A stretch of 64,000 bases of DNA from Terrilactibacillus sp. S3-3 (GCA_030437565.1 CP129291.1:2914001-2978000), one strand, 5' to 3'; positions 42,705 to 53,813 are shown, counted from the stretch's first letter. The notes: generated by a model from the sequence alone, not told the origin. Program-made: numbers and translations.

Positions 42705-43704
42705 ATGCCAGTTGGAACGATTTCCAGTTCAATGGACACGGTCGGCGTTGCCGTTGTTAACTACCGTGTACCGGTTCTCGAATCAAAAGAAGAAGTGATT
42801 GAAAATTGCCAGCGAATGGCTGATTTCGTCGACGGGACGGCACTTGGCTATCCAGGATTGGACTTGATTATTTTTCCGGAATATTCGACGCAAGGCTTCC
42901 ACCCAACAAAATGGGTGAGCTTTGCACCACTGTTCCGGGACCCGAGACAGCGATCTTTTCCGAGGCATGTCGTAGAAATAAAGTTTGGGGTGTCTTCTCG
43001 ATCACCGGAGAGATCAACCCGAAAGGCAATCCGTTCAACTGTTTTGTTCTCATCGACGATCACGGGGAGATCCGGCTCAACTATCACAAAATCAATCCTT
43101 GGGTTCCTAAAGAACCATGGTATCCGGGTGATGAAACAATGGTCGTAAAAGGACCCAAGGGACTCATGATCGGGGCCAATATTTGCTACGACTCCAATAT
43201 GCCCGAAATTGTCCGCGATACCGTCATGAAAGGGGCCGAACTTGTCGTTCGCATTCAGGGCTATATGTACCCTGCCAAGGAACAGCAAATTAAAGTGGCC
43301 AGTGTCCGTGCCTGGGAGAATTTAACTTATTTTGCCGTTGCCAATATGGCCGGCCGCGACAAAGTGTACGCTTATTTCGGCCACTCCAATATTATCGACT
43401 TTGACGGCTCCACCTTGGCAGAATGAATGCGGCACAACGCCGGATGAAGTCACCTATGCCGAGCTTTCTATTTCTGCCATCCGCAACGCCAGAAAAAACT
43501 GGACGGCGGAAAAATCATCTCTTTAATCTGACGCATCGCGGCTATTCAGCGATCGAAAACGGTGTGTCTGCCAGTCCGTACAGTTTTTATCAAACCTGGG
43601 CGGATGATCCGGAAAAAGCAAAAGAGATTTGCGAGTCGCTCACCCGGACGACACCGGAACAGCCCCTTGAAACCTATACGAACCGTCCGCTCCAAAATAA
43701 ATAA
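42705..43704 (+). CDS. amiE: aliphatic amidase (frameshifted)
   Basis: Nitrilase-superfamily enzyme hydrolysing short aliphatic amides to the acid and ammonia. About 332 residues. It starts [20 protein letters not shown], as in AmiE. Catalytic triad positions are Glu in [10 protein letters not shown], Lys in YHKINPW and Cys in [25 protein letters not shown] and [14 protein letters not shown] are AmiE hallmarks. The region before the Cys fits, but the next residues differ from the usual CDDGNYPE. Frame changes are near 42915, 43425 and 43525. GGGAGG precedes the ATG. First gene of an amide-use operon under the sigma-54 promoter. Confidence 0.9.
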
Positions 43705-43790
43705 AACAATTTTTTAAAAGGACAAACGGAGGCACGGCTCGCACCTTCTCGTTAAAATAAATGGAAAATCATGAAAGTGAGGAACAGGCC

Positions 43791-45520
43791 ATGGAACAAG
43801 GACACATGACATCCGCTCATCAACCAGGAAGAAAATTTAATAACTGGGTTAATAACCCTGTAATGGAGGACTACGCCCTTCGTTATGCCCCGCGTTCGTT
43901 CCGCAGATGGTCGGAGTTTGCCCGTTGCTAACTCAGCGATCGGCGGTATAGCCTTTCTCGCCGACTTTGCGATCGGCGGCTCTATTTCCATTGCCTATGG
44001 ATTTACCAACGCTTTTTGGGGGATTTTAGCAGCCGGCATCATCATTTTTTTAACAGGGATTCCGATTGCTTATTACTCATCAAAATATAATGTCGACATG
44101 GACCTGCTCACCCGCGGCTCTGGCTTCGGCTACCTTGGCTCCACACTGACATCGCTTGTTTACGCGACATTTACTCTGATTTATTTCTCTACGGAAGGCG
44201 CGATAATGGCTCAGGCATTAGAAATTTACTTCGGCATCCCCCTCGGCATCGGCTACTTGATCGGCGCACTCGTGATCATTCCGATCGTCACGTTTGGCAT
44301 GACTGCCCTCGCCAAGCTGCAAATGTGGACGCAGCCGATTTGGCTGATCCTGATGATCGCGCCGATTCTCGCCATTCTGTTCAAAGATCCGCAGTCTCTA
44401 TCAGCCTGGACGCATTTCGGCGGCCATTCACCGTCCGGATCCGCTTTTAACCCGCTGTTTTTTGCTATGTCAGCCGGCGTTGTTCTCTCGCTGATCACCC
44501 AAATCGGCGAGCAGGCCGACTATTTGCGATTCATGCCCGATCGAAATTAAAAAATAGAAAAAGATGGATGTGGGCCGTCATTTTAGCCGGTCCCGGATGG
44601 GTCATTTTCGGAGCCTTCAAACAATTGTGCGGATCATTTTTTGTCTCATACATCGCCCCGAGTGTCGGTTTAAAAGTCGCCGACCAGCCGATTCAAATGT
44701 TTATCAAAGCATTTGGCACGTTTATTCCCGGCACTTTTCTCGTGCTCAGCATCGCCACTTTCTTTGTTTTACTATCGCAGCTGAAAATTCAAGTCACCAA
44801 TGCTTATTCCGGTTCTTTATCTTGGTCGAACTTTTTTTCCCGTCTTTTTCATTTTCATCCCGGACGGGTCGTTTGGCTGCTGCTTCAGGTCGCCATTGCT
44901 TTAGCGATGATGGAGCCCGTATGTATGTTTAACTTTTTAAACGCTGTTCTCGGATTTTATTCCAACGTCGCTGTCGCCTGGATCGGCGCCATTGTCTCCG
45001 ACCTTGTTATTAATAAAGCCTTGTTGAAAATCAGCCCGCCTTACATTGAATTTAAAAGGGCCCATCTCTATAACTTTAATCCGGTCGGCTTTGGATCGAT
45101 GATTATTGCTTCTGTGGTGTCGATCATCGCTTACTTCGGTTTTCTTGGTGCCTTTTTACAAGCTTTCTCACCGTTTTTATCGCTTTTCCTGGCTTTTGTC
45201 CTGGCGCCGATGATTGCGATCGCGACAAAAGGCAAATATTACATTGCCCGTGAAAATCCTGTTCAAAAAGTTGAACAAGAAATGGCGGCAACCACAAAAA
45301 AGCCGATTAAACATGAACATATTCATGTCCATGCCGCAGCCGGCGAGCCGGCCCTAACCTGCTCAACCTGTCTTTATGATTATGAGCAAGAAGATATGAC
45401 CTATTGCCCTTATCCGGAGGCATGATTTGCTCGCTGTGCTGCAGCCTGGAAAAAGAGTGCCATGACATGTGCAAAAGTGAACAAGCAATGGCAAGCCCTA
45501 AAGAGGTTTTACAAGAATAA
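43791..45520 (+). CDS. NCS1-family permease with cysteine-rich tail (frameshifted)
   Basis: Nucleobase:cation symporter-1 type membrane transporter, about 575 residues and 12 predicted helices. It opens with NPVMEDYALRYAPRSFRRW. Membrane segments include FAIGGSISIAYGFTNAFWG and TGIPIAYYSSKYNVDMD. The soluble C-terminus after the last helix has HEHIHVHAAAGEP and then CSTCLYDYEQEDMTYCP. Across a frame change near 45420 it continues MICSLCCSLEKECHDMCK, giving about ten Cys. ATG 43791 has GTGAGG; an in-frame ATG at 43761 is possible. Other changes are near 43920 and 44550. Between amiE and amiF it probably imports an amide-yielding substrate; which one is unknown. Confidence 0.82.
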
Positions 45521-45571
45521 TGTCCCAGCATTGTTCTTTTAAAAATATTAAAAACCAGGGAGGAATCAATT

Positions 45572-46573
45572 ATGGGAAGCATTGGAAGCATGACGAAACC
45601 AACCGAAGGATTTTTGGCTGCATTAATTCAGTATCCGGTACCGATCGTTGAATCACGCGACGACATCGATCAGCAAATCGCCCAAATTGTAAAAATGCTC
45701 CATTCAACAAAAGCCGGTTATCCGGGCGTCGAGCTGATCGTTTTTCCCGAATACAGCACCCAAGGACTGAACACCAAGAAATGGACAACCGACGTTTTTT
45801 TTATGCTCCGTTCCGGGGCCTGAAACGGAAATTTTTGCCAAAGCCTGTCTGGATGCCGGTGTTTACGGTGTTTTTTCCCTGATGGAGAAAGATCCTGAAG
45901 GCGGTGCGCCTTTCAACACCGCGATCATCATTGATCCGGAAGGCGAGATCATTCTGAAGTACCGCAAACTCAATCCATGGGTGCCGGTCGAACCTTGGCA
46001 AGCCGGAAACCTGGGGCTGCCGGTTTGCGACGGCCCGGGCGGCAGTAAATTAGCCGTCTGTATTTGTCACGACGGCATGTTTCCGGAAATCGCCCGCGAA
46101 GCTGCCTATAAAGGGGCCAATGCACTTATTCGTATATCGGGCTACAGCACGCAAGTAAACGATCAGTGGATCTTAACCAATCGATCAAACGCTTGGCATA
46201 ACCTCATGTATACTCTATCTGTAAACTTAGCCGGCTATGATGGCACGTTTTATTATTTCGGTGAAGGACAGGTCTGTAATTTCGACGGAACGACCTTGGT
46301 CCAAGGCCAGCGGAATCCATATGAAATCGTCACCGCCGAAATCTATCCTAAGCTGGCCGATCAGGCGCGGCTCGACTGGGGACTGGAAAACAACATCTTT
46401 AATTTGGGAACCCGGGTTATGTGGCCACACCGGGCGGCGTCAAAGAAAATCCTTACACGTTTATTAAAGACTTAGCCGCCGGCCAGTACAAACTGCCATG
46501 GGAAGATAAGATCAAAATCAAAGACGGCTCGATTTACGGCTACCCCGTCGCAGGCCATCTGGCAAAAAAGTAG
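45572..46573 (+). CDS. amiF: formamidase (frameshifted)
   Basis: Hydrolyses formamide to formate and ammonia. About 334 residues, very close to the AmiF family. It starts [20 protein letters not shown]. The catalytic triad is Glu in VFPEYSTQG, Lys in KYRKLNPW and Cys in [30 protein letters not shown] and [18 protein letters not shown] are AmiF hallmarks, and the C-terminus is [14 protein letters not shown]. Frame changes occur at a T8 run near 45800 and near 46430. AGGGAGG precedes the ATG. Last gene of the operon before the terminator. Confidence 0.93.
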
Positions 46574-46698
46574 TCCGGTTTGGAGATAATAAGTCCGTCT
46601 TATCCTTGTCGGTATTAAACCGAGCTTGGAGATTCCGAGTCCTTACCCCAAGCCGGCTTCCTCTGCCTGAAAATGGGCAAAAATGTTCAGCAGATCTA

Positions 46699-46742
46699 AA
46701 AAACCTCGCAGGAAATCAGTTATCTTCCCGCGAGGTTTTTTG
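46699..46742. terminator. bidirectional terminator between amiF and lysozyme gene
   Basis: AAAACCTCGC pairs with GCGAGGTTTT, extended by AGGAA and TTCCC. It has T-runs on both strands and serves convergent amiF (+) and the GH25 gene (-). Confidence 0.85.
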
Positions 46743-46755
46743 ACTATCATATTTT

Positions 46756-48482
46756 TTAGCTTCCTATTTCGTCTGTATAAGAAATATCGATATCTACGCT
46801 GCCGGTAATCCCGTCAATCGTTCCCTGATCGGTGTACTGCCAAATGTCGGCGTCGACCCCAAGTTCGGTGTTATATCGAGCCAGCCAGAGAAGCAGCCCA
46901 GGGCGGAGCTTGCGTCGTCCAGATTGTTTTCATAGAATGATTTATTGCTATAAATCCCCAGTTTGGTGTAGCCTGCACTGGCAAGCTGGTCGAGAAACAC
47001 GTTGACTTCACTCGTCAGTGTTTCTTTGTCCAAAGCGTCCACGGTACTGTTGCTCTCGACATCGACAAAGACGTATCCTTTGACATCGGCTTGCTTAAGG
47101 ACCGAAATAAAATGATTGGCTTCTGCTTTGGCTTCGGATTCTGTACCTGCTTCATAATAGTGATAAGCATTGGTTTGCAATCCCGCTGCATTGGCCGCAT
47201 TGATATTGCTCAGAAAATTAGGATCTGTGCCCGTTGTCCCTTGCGTCGCTTTGACAATGACAAAACTGCATCCGGCCGCCTTCACTTTGTTAAAGTCTAT
47301 CGTGCCTTGGTACCTGGAAACGTCGATCCCTGTTCTGGTAGTTGAGGTTGGGCTTGTTGACGATGTTGTCTGTGTGCCCGGAGACGGGCTCGTTACTGTC
47401 ACCGCTGACCGCATTGGAAGTGGCTGTTGATGTCGGCGGGGTGCCTTTTTGGACATGCGTATAATACGTTTTGGCATAGCCGCCATTGTAGCCGATCACC
47501 AGCCAGTTGCCCAGCACGGCATAGACTTTCACCGATGTATTTTTAGGCAATGTCGTCAGATGATGTCCATCGCTCAGATCGCGGACGTATATATCATCAA
47601 CGCCATAACCCGTATATAAAACCGTTGGCGTGCCGCTCTTTACATGGGTATAATACGTCTCTGCATAGCCGCCATTATAACCAATCACCAGCCAGTTGCC
47701 GAGTTTAGCATAGACTTTCAGCGATGTCATCGGCGGCAGGGTACCCAGCACATTGCCGCTGCTCAAATCCCGGACATAGACTTTGTCAGCACCGTAGCCC
47801 GTATACAAAACTGTCGGCGTGCCGCTCTTTACATGGGTATAATACGTCTCTGCATAGCCGCCATTATAAACCGATCACTAGCCAATTGCCGAGTTTGGCA
47901 TAGACTTTCAGCGCTGTCATCGGCGGCAGGGTGCCCAGCACGTTGCCGCTGCTCAAATCGCGGACATAGACTTTGTCAGCACCGTAGCCGGTATACAAAA
48001 CTTTTGGCGTGCCGCTCTTTACATGAGTATAATATGTATGCGCATATCCGCCTTTGTAGCCAATCGTCAGCCAATTGCCTTGTTTAGCGTAAACATTCAG
48101 CGCTGTCATCGGCGGCAGGGTGCCCAGCACGTTGCCGCTGCCGAGGTCGCGGACATAGACTTTATCTGCTCCATAGCCCTTATACCACAGGATTGGTGCA
48201 CCGCTGGCAACATGGGTTTTGTATGTATAAGCCACCCCCTTTTGGTATCTTATCTTGTACCAGCTGCCGATTTTTCCATAGATATAAAGCGGCTCGTTTT
48301 TAGGTAAGGTCGTCAGCAGTTTCCCGTGAACTGTTGGCGCATTGCGTACGTAGACCTGATTTGCCCCATGAGCCAATTTTACCGACGCTGCCTGCGCCGA
48401 ATCGTTTTTGAAAAATAACCGGCACCAAAAGAGCCAAAACAAACGACAGGATAACAGAACCTATTAAATTTTTCGCGTGCAA
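46756..48482 (-). CDS. secreted GH25 lysozyme with five SH3-like repeats (frameshifted)
   Basis: Secreted muramidase, about 575 residues. A TTG start at 48482 sits 7 bases after GGAGG. A basic start and hydrophobic stretch (IGSVILSFVLALLVPVIF) form the signal peptide. Five SH3-type wall-binding repeats of about 66 residues follow, four of them with GYGADKVYVRDL or GYGVDDIYVRDL and NGGYAETYYTHV. The C-terminal GH25 domain has TGIDVSRYQGTIDF, FVIVKATQGT, HYYEAG and VFVDVES, carrying the catalytic Asp/Glu residues. Frame changes are near 48410, 47865, 47310 and 46830. The repeats are nearly identical in DNA as well, so copy number may vary between strains. Confidence 0.87.
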
Positions 48483-48751
48483 AAAGAATCCTCCTTACTA
48501 CAAATAATGTGAATTTTTTACTGCATCTGGTGTGAAGTCTTTGGCATTTGCCTCTATTATTCTAGCAAACTACCAATTTATAAAAAAAAAAAAATAAGAA
48601 TTCATAATATAACTTTAAACTTTCTAAAAATAATCGCTTTTTACCTATATTTTCAAAAAAAAAAAGAATTGCAATCAATGGATTGCAACCCCTTTCCTTC
48701 ATTATAGTTTTGGCTGTTTTTAATATCTCTTTTTACTGCCTTCCGTCCGCC
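48483..48751. other. intergenic region with terminator
   Basis: AT-rich with A13 and A12 runs, holding the upstream region of the lysozyme gene and the terminator of the next gene. No coding sequence. Confidence 0.5.
48655..48688 (-). terminator. intrinsic terminator of the alpha/beta hydrolase gene
   Basis: TTGCAATC and GATTGCAA form a perfect 8-bp stem with a 4-base loop. On the minus strand it is followed by TTCTTTTTTTTTTT. Confidence 0.8.
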
Positions 48752-49537
48752 CTAATCTATCGACAAATCCGCCAAAAACTGGTCAATTGCTGCATTGAAT
48801 GGGCGATGCCAGCGGGTCGGTAATTGATGAAGTGCACCATCAATAAAAGCGATTTGGGCTTTTGGCAGCGTCTCAAAGTATTTTTTATGCTTTTTGACGT
48901 TTTTGTCATCTGATCCATAAAGCAAAAGCATCGGCAAATCCGCCAACTTTTCCAGCTGATTGGCTGCATCATAACGCAGGCCCTCCCAGTACAGTTTCAT
49001 CACGGCATGTGCGTCCGCTTTCAGCCCGTAGCGAAAGAGAATAGCCAGATCTTGATCAGTTACCTTGTGATTCTTGCTGACTTTTCTGCTTAAAATGTCT
49101 CTTTGATCCAGCAGCATCAGTATTATGCCCAAGAAGTATTCTCTTGCTAGTGCCAATGAAGCCACTTTTGGATAACCGCCGGATAGAATCAGCGCGCCGA
49201 TCTCTTTTTTAAATTTTAACGCGTATTCCAGCGCCAAGAGACCGCCATTTGAATAACCGACGATAACGGGGTGATTCAATTGAAGTCGTGCCGAAAGCTC
49301 GTTTAGATCATCTATATGTGCCTCTGTCTCACTTACGCCCGGGTAGGGAGAACAGTAGCCGCTTCGGCCGTTTCCTCTTAAGTCATACAGCACAACTTGA
49401 TACTTTGCTGCCAGCTCTCTTTGGTAGCGGAACACGACGTGGCCCATAAGCGGCGGATGAATAAAGATCAGCGGCTGTCCATTGCCGTAAGTTTCATAAT
49501 AAATTTGAATACCCGCTGACGTTTCGAATGTCGGCAT
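48752..49537 (-). CDS. alpha/beta-fold hydrolase
   Basis: Intact 261-residue protein. The oxyanion segment is FIHPPLMGH. The nucleophile elbow is VGYSNGG (Ser), the acid is in YGSDDKN (Asp) and the base in DGALHQLPT (His), in canonical order. DLRGNGRSG is typical of the family. It is related to soluble esterases and lactonases; the substrate is unknown. It has its own terminator and is followed upstream by a GntR gene on the same strand. Confidence 0.88.
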   Translation of the reverse strand: MPTFETSAGIQIYYETYGNGQPLIFIHPPLMGHVVFRYQRELAAKYQVVLYDLRGNGRSGYCSPYPGVSETEAHIDDLNELSARLQLNHPVIVGYSNGGLLALEYALKFKKEIGALILSGGYPKVASLALAREYFLGIILMLLDQRDILSRKVSKNHKVTDQDLAILFRYGLKADAHAVMKLYWEGLRYDAANQLEKLADLPMLLLYGSDDKNVKKHKKYFETLPKAQIAFIDGALHQLPTRWHRPFNAAIDQFLADLSID

Positions 49538-49625
49538 GCTTCTTCCTCCATAGCATCGTTATAAGGTATGCCCCTATTTTTTGCCAATGAACGGCAAAAA
49601 AAAAATGCGGACGGGACATATATTA

Positions 49626-50319
49626 TTAATCGTTCACGCCCATTTCATTCAGCATTTTTTTTTTATAATGCAACTGCACATCCTCTATATGTCGTCTCAT
49701 CAACATACTACTTTTCTCAGAATTTTTTTCTTTAATCGCTTTTAATATTTCTTTATGATAAAAAAAAGCGTTATCAACATCATCATTGATAACCATTTCC
49801 ATTCTAAGTTTTTTGAAAAACTCAACCAAAGAACTATAAACTTGGATTATAACTTCATTTTTTGTAGACTTCGCTAAAGTACCGTGAAACATTAAATCAG
49901 GAACAATGATTGGTTTCTTTTTTAACACAGTTTTCTAAATCGATTACTGATCTCTCTAAAGTTTGAATCGATTCATGATCTCTTCTTTTGGCTGCCAAAA
50001 AAGCATTTTCTGTTTCAATTCCTTTTCGAAATTCAAGCATATCAAGAGAAGTACTAATGTCCATTGCAGGAATTAAAAGCTGTAAATTATTGGTATGACA
50101 TTGAAAAAAGTTGCTCTTGAGATACGCCCCTTTCCCCGGCCGTTTTTCAATGATTCCTCTTTCTGTCAATATTTGCAGTGCCTCTCTTACAGAAGATCGC
50201 CCTACTTCCAACATCTCGACCAACTCACGTTCCGATGGCAGCTTATCACCTGGCTGCATATTTCTCTTTTTAATATAATCCACTAAAAACTTCTGGACCG
50301 TTTCACTAACAATAATCAC
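49626..50319 (-). CDS. GntR-family regulator, FCD/FadR type (frameshifted)
   Basis: DNA-binding regulator of about 230 residues. The winged HTH is PGDKLPSERELVEMLEVGRSSVREALQ in two overlapping parts, and the wing has RGIIEKRPGKGAYL. The C-terminal FCD ligand domain has LEFRKGIETENAFLAAKRR and, after a frame change near 49925, DLMFHGTLAKSTKNEV, which carries metal-binding residues. GTG at 50319 is chosen because AAGGAG lies 9 bases ahead, whereas the upstream TTG overlaps that site. It is adjacent to an MFS gene and may control it. Confidence 0.85.
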
Positions 50320-50402
50320 ATGTGGCAACTCCTTGTTGACTCATTTATAAAATGTTAATTTTTCCGACTTTTAAATCGATTCTTCACTCATCATATTATC
50401 AC

Positions 50403-51605
50403 TTAAATTGTACGCATGAAGAGTTGATTTTTTATTTGTAAACAGAAATAGAAATCCGCCGAAAAAAGCAATATTCCCGATAAATAAAATCCAAACGCGA
50501 TGCTGCCGATCATATCAGCAAAATAACCCGTGATGTACGGTGCAAATATGGACGAAACCATTCCGGCAAAGTTAAAAACGCCAAATGCTCTTGAATACAT
50601 ATAAGATGGCGTGTTTTCAGCGACATAAGAAACCAAAATCGGATCCAGTGCCAATTTACCTACTAAACCGTAAATAACGAGTCCAACAATCATCAGGGAA
50701 TAGCTAGCAGTAAACGGTATAATGAACTGGCAAAGAGCTCCGAGAATGGCAAGAATAAAAATCAACGGCTTTTTGCTTTGAATCCGATCAGAAATATATC
50801 CGAAAATGACAGCTCCAGGAATAGATGCCCACGGGACTAAAGAAGCAATGATCCCTGTTTGCGTCCCTTCTACTCCCCTTACCGTTTGTAAATAGTAAGG
50901 CAGCCAGGTCAGCATACTGAAAAATCCATATAAAGAACAAAAAATCAGTATATAGGTAAAAATATGATTTCTACTAAAAAAAGAATTTTCGCATTCATTT
51001 TTTCAATTGGTATGGACATTCTTTTTTCATTATCTTTATGCCGGTTATCCTTAATCAGGACGGCGATAAGGACGGCGACAATTACTGTAAGAACTCCAAA
51101 AACATAAAATGAGAATTGCCAGTTTTTCTTCAGGGTAAAAGTAAAATAGCTGGAAGCAATAAATCCGAGTGAAATCCCAAGAGCCATCCCGCTGTTAATC
51201 ACGGCTGAAGAAACACCGCGGTATTTATTAGGAATAAGACTTGAAGAAAGGCCATATTGAGGACCGTAGTAAGTTCCTTCTCCCAAACCGGTTATCGCTC
51301 TGATAAAAAGGAAGGCGGCAAAACCGGATGCAAGTCCGCTGCATAACGTCCCGATTCCGAACAAAACAAAACCGCTGACCAATACTCTTATCCTGCCAAA
51401 CCGGTCCGCCAAAAAACCAGCAGGAATTTGCATGGCGGCATAAGTCAAAAAGAAGACAGTAGACATTAAACCTAATTGGCTTTTTGAAAGCGTCCAGTCT
51501 TTTCCTATCACTTCCATCACAGGCGATAAAATATTTCTATCGGCGTACATCATCGCCCCCCAGTGAAAAAAGGATAATGATAAGGATATAATTTTTATTT
51601 TTCAT
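50403..51605 (-). CDS. MFS transporter, anion:cation symporter-like (frameshifted)
   Basis: About 400 residues and 12 predicted helices. The N-terminus (KNKNYILIIIL) continues across a frame change near 51565 into MMYADRNILSPVMEVIGKDW, a start typical of the ACS family of sugar-acid transporters. LADRFGRIRVLVSG is the loop 2-3 motif. The second half starts LTWLPYYLQTVRGVEGTQ after a change near 50950. ATG at 51605 has a GGGGGGAG site. The GntR gene follows 84 bp downstream. The substrate is not evident; hexuronates or other organic anions are the usual ones. Confidence 0.82.
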
Positions 51606-51772
51606 CTTTCTCCCCCCATTATTCGTTCATCCCACGACAAATGTCATTAACACATTAGGGGTATGACCGGTCATACCAGCTAAAAATAGTTTACATAAAT
51701 CAATATAAATCATAAATTCAGAATAATCATTAATTTTGTTATATTTGCTGACATAGATTCTTATCAACAAAA

Positions 51773-51816
51773 AACAGGCCGGGAAGAAATGTCGCTTCTT
51801 CCCGGCCTGTTTTTTT
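51773..51816 (-). terminator. strong terminator after the nitrilase-family gene
   Basis: CAGGCCGGGAAG pairs perfectly with CTTCCCGGCCTG, and T-runs lie on both sides. It follows the minus-strand hydrolase gene and insulates the MFS promoter. Confidence 0.9.
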
Positions 51817-51875
51817 TATACTTATTAAGAACTAGTTATTCATATCACAATATTTAAAACTTTGAAAGTTCTATA

Positions 51876-52700
51876 TTAAATTTTCTTTTCCCAAACACCA
51901 TGACCAACCTCTTTTGGAGTTTGGCCTTTTTTTATTCTTCTATCTTTCAGATAATCATAGGCCTGTTTGCTTTCACGAACAACTGCCATGTCAATCGTTG
52001 CCGACACAATTTCTTCACCGTGTCCGCCCTCGGCAATGATGTTGCCATACGGATCGGCGATCACGCTCTCTCCGACGAAGGCATCTCGGCTGCCCTTTCC
52101 AACCCGATTGGCCATGGCCACATACATCTGATTCTCCTGAGCCCGCGCCTGGATGGCCGTGCGGTGAACATGCCCGTACGGTTCCATATTGCCGTCGGTG
52201 ATAATTAGCAATTCCGTCCCCATCTCGGCCACAGCGCGCGCGGTTTCAGGAAATTCCACATCATAACAAATAATGACGCCCACGCGCGTATTCTGCCAAT
52301 CGCAGCTGCGGAAACAGTTGCCTGCTTTTACTTTATTCTGATCATCGAGCCATAAATGCGTTTTGCGATAAGACATTTTCAGTCCTTCCGGATCGACCAA
52401 AACCGTCGTATTGTAGTAGATCTCTTCTCCTTCTTTTTCATACAAGCCGATTGCGATCGCCGTTTCTTCTTCTTTTGCCAGTGTTTTCAAATGCGAAACA
52501 ATCGGGCCATCCAACGGTTCCGCCAGACGCCGGCATTCTTCTTTTGTCTCCGGAAACCCCATAAAAAAAGTTTCCGGAAAGATCATCAGATCGTGGGAAC
52601 GGCCATATTTTCTCACAACCTCATCCACCCGTTTAAAATTCTTATCAACATTTCCATCTTCACTGACGAGCTGTGCGAGTGCAATCTTTATCTTATCCAT
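51876..52700 (-). CDS. carbon-nitrogen hydrolase (nitrilase superfamily)
   Basis: Intact protein of about 274 residues. The catalytic Glu is in MIFPETFFMG, Lys in YRKTHLW and Cys in GVIICYDVEFPE. It most resembles amidases of the nitrilase superfamily; the precise substrate is unknown. ATG at 52700 is preferred over an upstream in-frame start because GGGGGG sits directly ahead. It has its own terminator, and the ureohydrolase upstream ends in another, so this gene has a separate transcript. Neighbours suggest small nitrogen compounds as substrates. Confidence 0.9.
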   Translation of the reverse strand: MDKIKIALAQLVSEDGNVDKNFKRVDEVVRKYGRSHDLMIFPETFFMGFPETKEECRRLAEPLDGPIVSHLKTLAKEEETAIAIGLYEKEGEEIYYNTTVLVDPEGLKMSYRKTHLWLDDQNKVKAGNCFRSCDWQNTRVGVIICYDVEFPETARAVAEMGTELLIITDGNMEPYGHVHRTAIQARAQENQMYVAMANRVGKGSRDAFVGESVIADPYGNIIAEGGHGEEIVSATIDMAVVRESKQAYDYLKDRRIKKGQTPKEVGHGVWEKKI

Positions 52701-52767
52701 AATAAGCCCCCCCAAATTAATATGTCCTCTATTAAAATTACCTTTTTATTTAAAAGAAGACAACCCG

Positions 52768-52801
52768 AAAAAAAGCCTTACCCGAAGCAATCGGCTAAGG
52801 C
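52768..52801 (-). terminator. intrinsic terminator of the ureohydrolase gene
   Basis: GCCTTA (52775) pairs with TAAGGC (52796), extended by CCGA/TCGG, with seven T following on the minus strand. Confidence 0.88.
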
Positions 52802-52816
52802 CTGGGATCAACCTTT

Positions 52817-53722
52817 TTATTTCTCCAGCAATAGATAGAGCAAATCTTTGGCAATTGTTGCCGCCGCGAGGCTCGTTGCTTCCGTCGGATCATAAATCGG
52901 ATTAACCTCGACAAGATCCGCCGCCACAATATTTAAACCTTGAAGATGGCGCAATGTCGCCCGTGCTTCTCTCGTTGACGGACCGCCTATGACCGGGGTA
53001 CCAGTGCCGGGGGCAAAGGCCGGATCAAGCGAATCAATATCGAAAGTTAAATAAACCGGCATATCCCCGACAATATCCTTGATTTTTGCCGCCAAGGCTT
53101 CCGGGCCGAGTTCAAATGCCTCATTGGCGTAAATAATGTTATAGCCGCAATCATACATGCTCGTCCGGATATAAACTTGGGCCGATTTTTTCATGTCGAC
53201 ATAGCCTTCTTCTTGCAGATCATAGGCAAACGTGCCGTGATAAACTTTTTCATCACTGAATCCCGGGCTGGAATCGCCGTGGCTGTCAAAGTGCAGGAGG
53301 GCCAGTTTTCCATACTTTTCGCTTGCCGCTCTAACCATCCCATAAGGAATCGTATGATCGCCGCCAATGGTCAAAAGTTTAGCCCCTGAATCCAGAATTC
53401 TTTTAGCATGTTTATACGTATACGTTTCTTCCATCATGTAACGGATTGGATCGCTTTTCACTGAATAGCCGACATCACCATAATCGATAATATGATATTT
53501 TTCTGTAATCTCCTCATCCCACGGATAATGAAAAGAGCCGACGAGCAGCGAAAGTTCTCTGATCGAACGCGGGCCAAACCGGGTGCCCGACCGATTGGAC
53601 ACGCCGTTGTCGAACGGCACACCCATAATCGCCAGATCGATATCTTTTAAATCATTTGTTCGTTTGCTGCGGAAAAACGTCACATCGCCGCCATAAGCTA
53701 AGAAATTATAAGATCTTTCCAT
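52817..53722 (-). CDS. agmatinase-like ureohydrolase
   Basis: Intact 301-residue member of the arginase/agmatinase family, which hydrolyses guanidino compounds to urea and an amine using two Mn ions. Metal ligands are seen in TIGGDHTIPYG, LLHFDSHGDSS and TFDIDSLDPAFAPGTGTP. The second motif is DSHGD instead of the usual DAHxD, a conservative change that may reflect substrate specificity. The family Glu is in DLVEVNP. GATTTC-like spacing gives a modest ribosome site at the ATG (53722). It follows an NCS1 permease gene by 91 bp on the same strand. Agmatine, guanidinobutyrate or another guanidine are candidates. Confidence 0.87.
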   Translation of the reverse strand: MERSYNFLAYGGDVTFFRSKRTNDLKDIDLAIMGVPFDNGVSNRSGTRFGPRSIRELSLLVGSFHYPWDEEITEKYHIIDYGDVGYSVKSDPIRYMMEETYTYKHAKRILDSGAKLLTIGGDHTIPYGMVRAASEKYGKLALLHFDSHGDSSPGFSDEKVYHGTFAYDLQEEGYVDMKKSAQVYIRTSMYDCGYNIIYANEAFELGPEALAAKIKDIVGDMPVYLTFDIDSLDPAFAPGTGTPVIGGPSTREARATLRHLQGLNIVAADLVEVNPIYDPTEATSLAAATIAKDLLYLLLEK

Positions 53723-53813
53723 CTGAAATCACCTCGTGTTTATTATTAAAACGATTTATCTGGTTTCCGGAAATTATTTGGAAGTCAGAACGGGCGCTAT
53801 CTTCCGACTCTCT

